Assembly (NCBI RefSeq): GCF_022750545.1
Contig: NZ_PUIC01000014.1
Span: forward strand, 62,001-126,000
Length of the DNA stretch: 64,000 nucleotides
Reading direction: 5' to 3'
From: Caulobacter sp. CCUG 60055
GTDB lineage: Bacteria > Pseudomonadota > Alphaproteobacteria > Caulobacterales > Caulobacteraceae
The notes under the pieces were generated by a model that searched no databases, was not told the DNA's origin, and saw nothing but the letters and a program-made list of their open reading frames with translations. Positions 30,537 to 38,145 of this stretch are shown one piece after another (position 1 is the first letter of the stretch; every line of letters starts with the position of its first letter). The position numbers and the translations under genes are program-made.

Positions 30537-32645
30537 TTGTCCAATCGCCACCTGAACCGCGCCAGCGCCCTCGCCCTGGCCGCCGCCTTCCTCGCCGTCT
30601 CGACCGCCCGCGCCGAGGAGGCCGCCGACCAGCCCCATCCGGTCTCCGGCGTCACCGTCACCGCCGGCGGCGGCTCGCTCACCCAGCCCGACCTCGCCCA
30701 GCAGAAATCCGAACTGATACGCACCGCCGGCTCGGTCGGCTTCATCGACGCCGACGATCTCAAGGGCCGCTACGCCAACACCCTGCACGACATGCTGAAG
30801 GACGCCCCTGGCGTGTTCGCCCAGAACCGCTATGGCCAGGAAGTCCGCCTGTCGATCCGCGGCTCGGGCGTCGCCCGCGGCTATCACCTGCGCGGCGTCG
30901 AGATCGCCCAGGACGGCGTGCCCTGGAACCTCGCCGACGGTTCGGGCGACTTCTACACCATCGATCCGCTGTCGCTGCGCTCGATCGAAGTCTACAAGGG
31001 CGGCAACGGCTTAGCCCTGGGCTCGTCGACCCTGGGCGGGGCGATCAACTTCGTCACCCCCACCGCCTACACCGCCACGACGCCGAACGTGCTGCGCCTG
31101 GAGGGCGGCTCGTTCTCGACCATGCGGGCCTCGGCCACCGCCTCGCGCGTGTTCGGCGACTGGGACGCCCTGGCCACCGTCACCGGCCTCGCCTCGGCCG
31201 GCGCCCGGCAGCATTCGCGCAGCACCGACCTCTATTTCAACGGCAATATCGGCCATCGCTTCAACGACCGCGTCGAGACCCGCGTCTACGTCGCCATCGA
31301 CGACACCCGCCAGCAGCTGCCGGGCTCCCTGCCCCTGGCCCAGGCCCTGGCCCATCCCGACCAGGCCGCGCCGGGCGCGGCCAACATGGTCGTCGGCGGC
31401 AACCAGCAGCGCAACGACGCGGTGCAGCGCATCGCCGACCGCACCACCGTCAAGCTCGACGAGGGGCGCATCGACGTCACGGTGTGGGCCGCCCACAAGC
31501 ACCTCGACCACCCGATCTTCCAGGTGCTGAACCAGGACGGCTGGACCTGGGGCGGCGACGCCCGCTATTCCGCCGACCTCGACATCGGCGGCCTGCGCAA
31601 CGAGGTGATCGCCGGCATGCGGGTGATCGCCGGCTTCAACCAGGCCAAGCAGTACGTCAACCTGGCCGGATCGCGCGGGGCCATGACCGGCAACGCCCAC
31701 CAGAAGGCCTTCAACGTCGAGGCCTACGCCGAGGACCGCATCCACCTGACCCAGACCGTCGCCCTGACCGTCGGTGGCAAGTACCTGGCCGACGAGCGCG
31801 AACTCGACAACCTGACGACCCCGGCCAAGAGCGGCGAGCGCACCTTCCACGGCTTCAGCCCCAAGGCCGGGCTGCTGTGGCAGGCGACGCCCTCGGTGCA
31901 GGTGTTCGCCAACCTGACGCGCTCGCGCGACGTGCCGGACTTCACCGATCTCGCCCAGGCCAACACCGCCGGGCCGTCGTTCGCGCCCCTCGACGCCCAG
32001 CGGGCCTGGACCTACGAGATCGGCGCGCGCGGCGACCACGGGCCGGTGCATTTCGACCTGACCGCCTATCGCGCCGAGATCAACGGCGAACTGCTGCAGT
32101 ACACCGTCGATCCCAACGTTCCGGCGACCACCTTCAACGCCGGCCGCACGGTTCACCAGGGGATCGAGGCGCTGGTGCGGGTCGACCTCGCCGAGGGCCT
32201 CAGCGCGCCCGACGCCGGCGACCGCCTGAGCGTGACCGGGGTCTGGAACTTCAACGACTTCCGCTTCCGCGGCGACCGCCAGTACGGAAACAACGCCATC
32301 GCCGGCGCGCCGCGCAACGTGCTGCGCGCCGAGATCCGCTACACGCGGCCGGACCTTCTGGGCCTCGGCGGCTTCTACATCGCCCCGAACGTCGACTGGG
32401 TTCCCCAGGGCGCCTGGGCCGACCAGGCCAACACCCTGCGCGCGCCGGGCTACACTCTGGTCGGTCTGGAGACCGGCCTCGACCTGCGCAACGGGCTCTC
32501 TCTCTACGTCGAGGGTCGCAATCTGACCGACGAGGCCTATGTCAGCGACGTCTCGACCATCACCGCCGCCCGCAAGGCCGGGACCTCGGTCTTCTATCCG
32601 GGCGAGGGCCGCTCGGTGTTCGCGGGGCTGCGTTATGCGTTCTAG
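30537..32645 (+). CDS. TonB-dependent receptor (putative copper receptor)
   Basis: A 702-residue outer-membrane transporter: signal peptide (RASALALAAAFLAVSTARA), TonB box region HPVSGVTVTAGGG, plug domain (about residues 60-180: LHDMLKDAPGVFAQNRYGQEVRLSIRGSG, IDPLSLRSIEVYKGGNGLALGSSTLGGAINFVTP) and barrel ending GEGRSVFAGLRYAF. Its length and its position before YcnI, PCuAC and SCO genes point to metal import, probably copper (as in OprC/NosA), rather than siderophore uptake. The start is TTG with no strong ribosome site, so coupling to the upstream gene is possible. The stop overlaps the next start. Confidence 0.87.
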   Translation: MSNRHLNRASALALAAAFLAVSTARAEEAADQPHPVSGVTVTAGGGSLTQPDLAQQKSELIRTAGSVGFIDADDLKGRYANTLHDMLKDAPGVFAQNRYGQEVRLSIRGSGVARGYHLRGVEIAQDGVPWNLADGSGDFYTIDPLSLRSIEVYKGGNGLALGSSTLGGAINFVTPTAYTATTPNVLRLEGGSFSTMRASATASRVFGDWDALATVTGLASAGARQHSRSTDLYFNGNIGHRFNDRVETRVYVAIDDTRQQLPGSLPLAQALAHPDQAAPGAANMVVGGNQQRNDAVQRIADRTTVKLDEGRIDVTVWAAHKHLDHPIFQVLNQDGWTWGGDARYSADLDIGGLRNEVIAGMRVIAGFNQAKQYVNLAGSRGAMTGNAHQKAFNVEAYAEDRIHLTQTVALTVGGKYLADERELDNLTTPAKSGERTFHGFSPKAGLLWQATPSVQVFANLTRSRDVPDFTDLAQANTAGPSFAPLDAQRAWTYEIGARGDHGPVHFDLTAYRAEINGELLQYTVDPNVPATTFNAGRTVHQGIEALVRVDLAEGLSAPDAGDRLSVTGVWNFNDFRFRGDRQYGNNAIAGAPRNVLRAEIRYTRPDLLGLGGFYIAPNVDWVPQGAWADQANTLRAPGYTLVGLETGLDLRNGLSLYVEGRNLTDEAYVSDVSTITAARKAGTSVFYPGEGRSVFAGLRYAF

Positions 32646-33171
32646 GAAGATGTCCGTCGTGAAAGCCGCCGCCCTCCCGCTCGCCGCCGCCGCCCTGGCC
32701 TTCGCCGACGCCGCCTCGGCGCACGTGGTCATGGCGCAGAACCAGGCCAAGGCGGGAAGCTACTTCGCCGCCCGCTTCCAGGTCGGCCACGGCTGCTCGG
32801 GCTCGGCCACCACCGCCCTGCGGGTCGAGATCCCCGCGGGGGTGGCCTCGGCCCGGCCGCAGCCCAAGCCCGGCTGGACGCTGGAGGTGGTCAAGGCCGA
32901 CGCCGCCACCGCCGCCAAGCCGGGAGAAGGGGTCGCCACCGTGATCTGGCGCGGGCGCCTGCCCGACGACCAGTTCGACGACTTCGGCCTGCTGATGAAG
33001 CTGCCCGAGCAGGTGGGGACGCTGTACTTCCCGGTGATCCAGACCTGCGAGACCGGCCAGTCCCAGTGGACCGAGACCCCCGGCCCCGGCGAGGACGCCC
33101 ACGGCCTCGCCCGGCCGGCTCCCGCCCTGACCCTCACGCCCGGCGACGCCGTCGCCCATCACCATATGTGA
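32635..33171 (+). CDS. YcnI-type DUF1775 copper-binding protein
   Basis: A 178-residue secreted or anchored protein. After a signal peptide ([29 protein letters not shown]) the mature chain begins with His (HVVM), the residue that with a later Trp/Glu site binds Cu(II) in the YcnI/DUF1775 family. The domain shows VGHGCSGSATTALRVEIPAGV, PKPGWTLEVV and LYFPVIQTCETGQSQWTE, all typical. No C-terminal membrane anchor is seen, unlike Bacillus YcnI; the end is AHHHM. I chose the ATG at 32635, which overlaps the receptor stop; ATG 32650 is the alternative. Confidence 0.87.
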   Translation: MRSRKMSVVKAAALPLAAAALAFADAASAHVVMAQNQAKAGSYFAARFQVGHGCSGSATTALRVEIPAGVASARPQPKPGWTLEVVKADAATAAKPGEGVATVIWRGRLPDDQFDDFGLLMKLPEQVGTLYFPVIQTCETGQSQWTETPGPGEDAHGLARPAPALTLTPGDAVAHHHM

Positions 33172-33193
33172 CCCCCGGCAAGGAGTTCTTCCC

Positions 33194-33682
33194 ATGCGCA
33201 TCCTGACCCTCTCCCTGGCGGCGCTGGCCGTCGCCGCCGCCGCGCCGGCCCTGGCCCACGACTACCGGATCGGCGGCCTGCAGGTCGGTCATCCCTGGAG
33301 CCGGGCCACGCCGCCCGGCGCCAAGACCGGCGCCGGCTATCTTTCGGTGACCAACGCCGGCAAGACGCCCGACGTCCTGCTGGGCGGTTCGACCCCCGTC
33401 GCCGACAAGCTGGAGATCCACCAGATGTCCACCGCCGGCGGGGTGATGACCATGCGGCCGGTGTCGGGCGGCGTGCCCCTCGCCCCCGGCGCGACGGTCG
33501 AGCTGAAGCCCGGCGGCTACCACATCATGCTGATCGGCCTGAAACAGCCGCTGAAGGCCGGCGACCGGGTTCCCGCCACGCTCGATTTCGCCAAGGCCGG
33601 CAAGGTCCAGATCGAGTTCGCCGTCGAGGCCATGGGCGCGCCCAAGCCCGAGGCCGGCCACGACCACAAGGGCATGCGATGA
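33194..33682 (+). CDS. PCu(A)C periplasmic copper chaperone
   Basis: A 162-residue periplasmic Cu(I) chaperone of the DUF461/PCuAC family, which delivers copper to cytochrome oxidase assembly with SCO. Signal peptide ends at ALA-HDY. The Cu ligand pattern H(M)x10M...HxM is visible: HQMSTAGGVMTM and, downstream, YHIMLIGLKQPL. The C-terminus carries an extra His-rich tail (GHDHKGMR) that may also bind metal. It overlaps the SCO gene by 4 bp (ATGA), so the two are translationally coupled. Confidence 0.93.
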   Translation: MRILTLSLAALAVAAAAPALAHDYRIGGLQVGHPWSRATPPGAKTGAGYLSVTNAGKTPDVLLGGSTPVADKLEIHQMSTAGGVMTMRPVSGGVPLAPGATVELKPGGYHIMLIGLKQPLKAGDRVPATLDFAKAGKVQIEFAVEAMGAPKPEAGHDHKGMR

Positions 33683-34317
33683 GCGACCGAGGCAACCGCA
33701 TGCTGCTCGCCGTCGCGTTCGCGACGGCGGCGGCGCTGGCCGTCGGGGTGATGGGCTACACCTTCTGGCGCGGGCACCAGGGCGACAAGGCCGCCGAGGC
33801 CCGCTCCGTCGCCGCCCCGGCCCTGGCCGGGCCCAAGGTGGGCGGCCCCTTCCAGCTGGTCGACCAGGACGGCCGCAAGGTCACCGAGGCCGACCTGCGC
33901 GGCAAGCCGACCCTGATGTTCTTCGGCTTCACCTTCTGTCCGGAGGTCTGCCCCACCACCCTGACCGAGCTGACCGGCTGGCTGAAGGCGCTCGGCCCCG
34001 ACGCCGACCGGCTGAACGTGGTGTTCGTCTCGGTCGATCCCGAACGGGACACCCCGGCGCAGCTCAAGACCTATCTGTCGAACTTCGACCCGCGCATCCG
34101 CGGCCTGACGGGAACGCCCGAGCAGGTGGCCCAGGCGGCCAAGGCCTACCGGGTCTATTACCGCAAGGTGCCGGTCGAGGGCGGCGAATACACCATGGAC
34201 CACTCGTCGATGATCTACCTGTTCGACAAGGACGGCGGCTTCATCGAGCCGATCGGCTACGGCGAGGCCGGCGACCGGGCCATGGCCAAGGTCCGCAAGC
34301 TGCTGCAGACGCCCTGA
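33679..34317 (+). CDS. SCO1/SenC family copper chaperone/thiol reductase
   Basis: A 212-residue membrane-anchored periplasmic thioredoxin-fold protein. One N-terminal helix (residues about 8-28) anchors it; the Cu-binding CxxxC is CPEVCP in FFGFTFCPEVCPTT and the third ligand His is in YTMDHSSMIYLFD. It would insert Cu into the CuA site of cytochrome oxidase or reduce its cysteines. It closes the copper cluster, immediately after PCuAC with a 4-bp overlap, and is followed by a hairpin. Confidence 0.94.
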   Translation: MSDRGNRMLLAVAFATAAALAVGVMGYTFWRGHQGDKAAEARSVAAPALAGPKVGGPFQLVDQDGRKVTEADLRGKPTLMFFGFTFCPEVCPTTLTELTGWLKALGPDADRLNVVFVSVDPERDTPAQLKTYLSNFDPRIRGLTGTPEQVAQAAKAYRVYYRKVPVEGGEYTMDHSSMIYLFDKDGGFIEPIGYGEAGDRAMAKVRKLLQTP

Positions 34318-34351
34318 GGCCCCGACGGGCTGACGCTAAATTCCCCGCGAA

Positions 34352-34378
34352 GCCGGCCGCCGTGCAAGGACGGCCGGC
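34352..34378 (+). terminator. Hairpin after the SCO gene
   Basis: Arms GCCGGCCG and CGGCCGGC (8 bp) with an 11-base loop, 35 bp after the SCO stop. No T-run, so a weak or Rho-assisted terminator. Confidence 0.5.
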
Positions 34379-34504
34379 GTTCGTCCCGAAATGAGGGCGT
34401 TTGTCCTCAGCTCGGCCGCCAGATGAAAATTTTGTAACGGACTCGGCCAGGTTCCCGGGTGCATGTTTGGCGTCATCTGCCAACCTGGGGAAGATCGCCT
34501 CGTG

Positions 34505-36565
34505 ATGAAACGCCTATGGCTTTGCGCGGCCGCCGCCGCCGCGCTCACCGCCTCCTCCGCCGCCACGCCGTCCTTCGCGGCCGACGCCGCTCCCGCCGCC
34601 GACGTCGCCAAGGCCCAGCACTTCGGCGCCTGGGGCTTCGACCTGAGCGGCCAGGACAAGACGGTCGCGCCGGGGCAGGACTTCTACAAGTTCGCCAGCG
34701 GCGGCTGGGAGGCCAAGACCCAGATCCCGTCCGACCGCACCCGCTGGGGCGCCTTCGACGAACTGCGCGAGCTTTCCGACGCCCGCGCGCGGGCCGTCAT
34801 CGACCGCGCCGCCGCCAACAAGGCCGCGACCGGCGAGGAAGCCAAGATCGGCGCCCTCTACAACGCCTTCATGAACGAGGCGCTGATCGAGAAGCTGGAC
34901 GCCGCCCCCCTGGCCCCCGCCCTGGCCGAGATCAAGGCCGCGACCACCCGCGAACAGCTGGCCGCGATCATGGGCCGGGCGATGTACGACTACTCGTCCA
35001 GCTTCTTCGGCTCGGCCATCCAGCAGGACGCCAAGAACCCCAGCCGCTACGCCCTCTATGTCGGCCAGGACGGCCTGGGCCTGCCCGACCGCGACTACTA
35101 TCTGACCGACCAGTTCAAGACCCAGAAGGCCAAGTACGAGGCCTATGTCGCCCAGATGCTGGGCATGGCCGGCTGGCCCGACGCCCAGGCCAAGGCCCAG
35201 GCCATCGTCGCCCTGGAGACCAGGATCGCCGAGGCGAGCTGGTCCAAGGTCGAGCAGCGCGACCCGGTCAAGACCTACAACCCGACCACGGTCGAGCAGC
35301 TGGCCAAGGACGCCCCGAGCTTCCCCTGGCGGACCTATTTCAAGGCCGCCGGCGTCAGCGACGTCGAGACGGTGATCGTCGGCGAGAAGAGCGCCTTCCC
35401 CAAGATCGCGGCGATCTTCGCCGACACGCCGATCGACGTGCTGCAGGCCTGGCAGGCCTTCCACGTCGTCGACGCCGCCTCGCCCTACCTCTCCAAGCGT
35501 TTCGTCGACGCCCGCTTCGACTTCCGCGGCAAGGTGCTCTCGGGCCAGCCCGAGAACCGGCCGCGCTGGAAGCGCGCGGTGACCACCGTCGGCTCCAGCC
35601 TGGGCGAGGCGGTCGGCAAGCTCTACGTCGCCGCCTATTTCCCGCCCGAGTCCAAGGCGGCCATGGAGCAGCTGGTCGGCAACCTGCGCGCCGCGCTCAA
35701 GGTCCGCATCGAGAAGCTCGACTGGATGGGCCCCGACACCAAGGCCAAGGCCCTCAACAAGCTGGCCCATTTCAACGTCAAGATCGGCTATCCCGACCAT
35801 TGGCGCGACTATTCGGGCCTGGAGATCAAGGCCGACGACCTCTACGGCGACATCCGCCGCTCGAGCGCGTTCGAGTGGAACTTCTGGGTCGAAAAGCTGC
35901 GCGGCCCGGTCGACCGGTCGCTGTGGGGCATGACCCCGCAGACCGTGAACGCCTATTACGACCCGACCATGAACGAGATCGTGTTCCCGGCGGCGATCCT
36001 GCAGCCGCCGTTCTTCGATCCCAAGGCCGACCCGGCGGTGAACTACGGCGGCATCGGCGCGGTGATCGGCCACGAGATCAGCCACGGCTTCGACGACCAG
36101 GGCCGGCAGTTCGACGCCGACGGGACCCTGCGCGACTGGTGGACGGCCCAGGACGCCGACAAGTTCGTCGTCCAGACCAAGCGCCTGAGCGGCCAGTACT
36201 CGGCGTTCAGTCCGCTGCCCGGCGCCCACGTCAACGGCGACCTGACCATGGGCGAGAACATCGGCGACCTCGGCGGCGTCCTGACGGCGCTCGACGCCTA
36301 TCACATGTCGCTGGGCGGCAAGCCGGCGGCCAAGATCGACGGCCTGACCGGCGACCAGCGCTTCTTCCTCGGCTTCGCCCAGATCTGGCGCGGCAAGATC
36401 CGCGACGACGCCCTGCGCCAGCAGCTCGTCACCGATCCGCACTCGCCCAGCTACTACCGGGCCAACGGCACGGTGCGGAACGTCGACGCCTGGTACGAGG
36501 CGTTCGGGGTCAAGGCGGGCGATCCGCTGTACGTCGCGCCCGACCAGCGGGTCCGCATCTGGTGA
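34505..36565 (+). CDS. M13 family zinc metallopeptidase (neprilysin/PepO type)
   Basis: A 686-residue secreted oligopeptidase. The signal peptide MKRLWLCAAAAAALTASSAATPSFA leads to the M13 N-terminal domain (PGQDFYKFASGGWEAKTQIP) and the catalytic C-terminal domain: zinc motif HExxH as GHEISHGFDDQG, third ligand Glu in GENIGDLGG, NAYY in the substrate region (TVNAYYDP), and the closing RVRIW where the family ends CRVW-like. It lacks the disulfide cysteines of eukaryotic members. It degrades small peptides in the periplasm. The start at 34505 is chosen for the signal peptide. Confidence 0.93.
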   Translation: MKRLWLCAAAAAALTASSAATPSFAADAAPAADVAKAQHFGAWGFDLSGQDKTVAPGQDFYKFASGGWEAKTQIPSDRTRWGAFDELRELSDARARAVIDRAAANKAATGEEAKIGALYNAFMNEALIEKLDAAPLAPALAEIKAATTREQLAAIMGRAMYDYSSSFFGSAIQQDAKNPSRYALYVGQDGLGLPDRDYYLTDQFKTQKAKYEAYVAQMLGMAGWPDAQAKAQAIVALETRIAEASWSKVEQRDPVKTYNPTTVEQLAKDAPSFPWRTYFKAAGVSDVETVIVGEKSAFPKIAAIFADTPIDVLQAWQAFHVVDAASPYLSKRFVDARFDFRGKVLSGQPENRPRWKRAVTTVGSSLGEAVGKLYVAAYFPPESKAAMEQLVGNLRAALKVRIEKLDWMGPDTKAKALNKLAHFNVKIGYPDHWRDYSGLEIKADDLYGDIRRSSAFEWNFWVEKLRGPVDRSLWGMTPQTVNAYYDPTMNEIVFPAAILQPPFFDPKADPAVNYGGIGAVIGHEISHGFDDQGRQFDADGTLRDWWTAQDADKFVVQTKRLSGQYSAFSPLPGAHVNGDLTMGENIGDLGGVLTALDAYHMSLGGKPAAKIDGLTGDQRFFLGFAQIWRGKIRDDALRQQLVTDPHSPSYYRANGTVRNVDAWYEAFGVKAGDPLYVAPDQRVRIW

Positions 36566-36572
36566 TCCGCCA

Positions 36573-36603
36573 TCCGCCCCGCGCGCCAGGCGCGCGGGGC
36601 GGA
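36573..36603. terminator. Bidirectional hairpin between M13 peptidase and oxygenase genes
   Basis: Perfect 13-bp arms TCCGCCCCGCGCG and CGCGCGGGGCGGA with loop CCAGG, located between the two convergent stops. Confidence 0.7.
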
Positions 36604-36611
36604 GCCCTCGG

Positions 36612-37319
36612 TCACGCGGCGTCGTGGAAGATGACGCCCAGGGTGTGGCGACGCCCCGAGCGCAGGCGGCTGACCCCGTGGCGCAGGGCCAGGCGGTACA
36701 TGCCCCGCGCGCCCTGGGCCGGCCGCTGGTTGACCGCGAAGATCACCGCCTCGCCCCGCCGCAGCGGCGCGACCATCGGCCGCGACTGCTGACGCGGCCT
36801 CTGCTCGACCAGCACGAACTCGCCGCCCTCGAAATCGACCCCCGGCTCGTCGAGCAGCACGGCCGCCTGCAGGGGGAACACCAGCTCGCCATAGAGGTCC
36901 TGGTGCAGGCAGTTGTAGTCGCCCGGACCGTAGCGCAGCAGCAGGGGCGTCGGCCGCGTCTGGCCGGCGTCGCGGCAGCGGGCGGTGAAGGCCTCCAGCG
37001 TCTCCGGATAGGTCCGCGCCTCGCCCAGGGCTCGGGCCCAGCGGCCGGCGATCGGGGCCAGCCGCGGATAGAAGACCCGCCGCAGCCCGGCCACCGGGTC
37101 GGGCAAGGGGTAGGCGAAGTACTGGTACTCGCCCTGGCCGAAGCCGTGCCGGGCCATGACCACGCGGCTGCGAAACAGCCCGGTCCGGTCGTAGAGCGCG
37201 GCCAGGTCCGCGCACTCGTCCGCCGACAGCAGCGCCCCGGTGGTCGCCCAGCCCTGGGCGGCGAGTTCGCCTTCGATGCGCGGCCAGTCGAGGGCGGCGA
37301 CCCGAGCCTCCAGGCTCAA
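36612..37319 (-). CDS. 2OG-Fe(II) oxygenase, PF09859 (Oxygenase-NA) type
   Basis: A 235-residue dioxygenase of the family predicted to act on nucleic acids (COG3826). The iron triad is visible: His-x-Asp in NCLHQDLYGELVFPLQ and a distal His in ALRHGVSRLRSGRRHTLGVIFHD; an Arg-rich 2-oxoglutarate region lies beside it, and GGEFVLVEQRPRQQSR is the family's conserved core. The start is taken as TTG at 37319, which overlaps the stop of the upstream Ada-like gene, so the two are translationally coupled. The pairing with Ada supports a role in alkylation damage repair (inference). Confidence 0.85.
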   Translation of the reverse strand: MSLEARVAALDWPRIEGELAAQGWATTGALLSADECADLAALYDRTGLFRSRVVMARHGFGQGEYQYFAYPLPDPVAGLRRVFYPRLAPIAGRWARALGEARTYPETLEAFTARCRDAGQTRPTPLLLRYGPGDYNCLHQDLYGELVFPLQAAVLLDEPGVDFEGGEFVLVEQRPRQQSRPMVAPLRRGEAVIFAVNQRPAQGARGMYRLALRHGVSRLRSGRRHTLGVIFHDAA

Positions 37320-38044
37320 GCCGCCCGCTCCCGCGCCAGCAGGGCCCGCTTGCGCTCCACGCCCCAGCGGTAGCCCGAGAGGCTCCCGTCGGCGCGCACC
37401 ACCCGGTGGCAGGGCGTGATCACGGCCAGGGGATTGGCGCCGCAGGCCTGGGCCGCCGCCCGGGTCGCCTCCGGCCGCCCGGCCCGCCGCGCCAGCTCGG
37501 CGTAGCTGACCGTCGTCCCGGCCGGCAGCTGGCGCAGGGCCCGCCAGACCGCCTGCTGGAACGGCGTGCCGCGCGCGTCGAGCGCCGGGGCGAACCCGGC
37601 GGCGGGCGAGGAGATCAGCGCCCGCGCCTGCTCCAGCTCGGTCGACAGTTCGGCCCCGGCCTCGATCAGCCGGGCGCGGGGGAACCGCCGGCGAAGGTCG
37701 GCCGCCAGCCCCGCGCGATCCTCGCCCAGCGTCACCACGCACACCCCGGCCCCGGACGCGGCCAGCAGCGCCGTTCCAAGGTCGGTCTCGACGAAGCCGT
37801 AACGCAGCGTCTCGCGCTGCTCGTCCGGCTTGCAGCGCTTGCAGGGGCGCAGGCCGGACGCGCGCGCGGCCTCGGCCGTGCCGTAGAAGCGCACGTTCTC
37901 GCGCTTCGGCCGGCCGGCGCAGGTGGGCAGGCAATAGACGCCGGTGGTCAGCACCCCCATCAGGAAGGCGCCTTCGGCGGCGGGGTCGCGCCGCTGGGCC
38001 GCGGCCCAGCGGTCGTCGTCGTTAGAAAAAGCGGAGGAAGTCAT
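37316..38044 (-). CDS. Ada-type methyltransferase lacking the AraC domain
   Basis: A 242-residue protein with two DNA-alkylation repair modules. Residues about 8-75 are the Ada zinc/methyl-acceptor domain: Cys38 and Cys42 (GVYCLPTCAGRPKRENVRFY) and Cys68/Cys71 (LRPCKRCKP), matching E. coli Ada Cys38/42/69/72. Residues about 80-242 are O6-methylguanine-DNA methyltransferase with the acceptor Cys212 in ITPCHRVVRADG. The AraC-type helix-turn-helix (about 100 residues) that separates the two domains in Ada is missing; the modules are joined directly. It can repair methylphosphotriester and O6-methylguanine lesions, but how it could activate transcription is unclear. First gene of a pair with the oxygenase. 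Confidence 0.9.
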   Translation of the reverse strand: MTSSAFSNDDDRWAAAQRRDPAAEGAFLMGVLTTGVYCLPTCAGRPKRENVRFYGTAEAARASGLRPCKRCKPDEQRETLRYGFVETDLGTALLAASGAGVCVVTLGEDRAGLAADLRRRFPRARLIEAGAELSTELEQARALISSPAAGFAPALDARGTPFQQAVWRALRQLPAGTTVSYAELARRAGRPEATRAAAQACGANPLAVITPCHRVVRADGSLSGYRWGVERKRALLARERAA

Positions 38045-38145
38045 GTCCGCGCTCCGTGTTCATCCATGCGGCCAATCTGCGCCGCGATGAACCAGCCCGC
38101 ATTCCGATGCTTGCTATCCGCCAGATTTAATCCGCCCCGCGCCGC

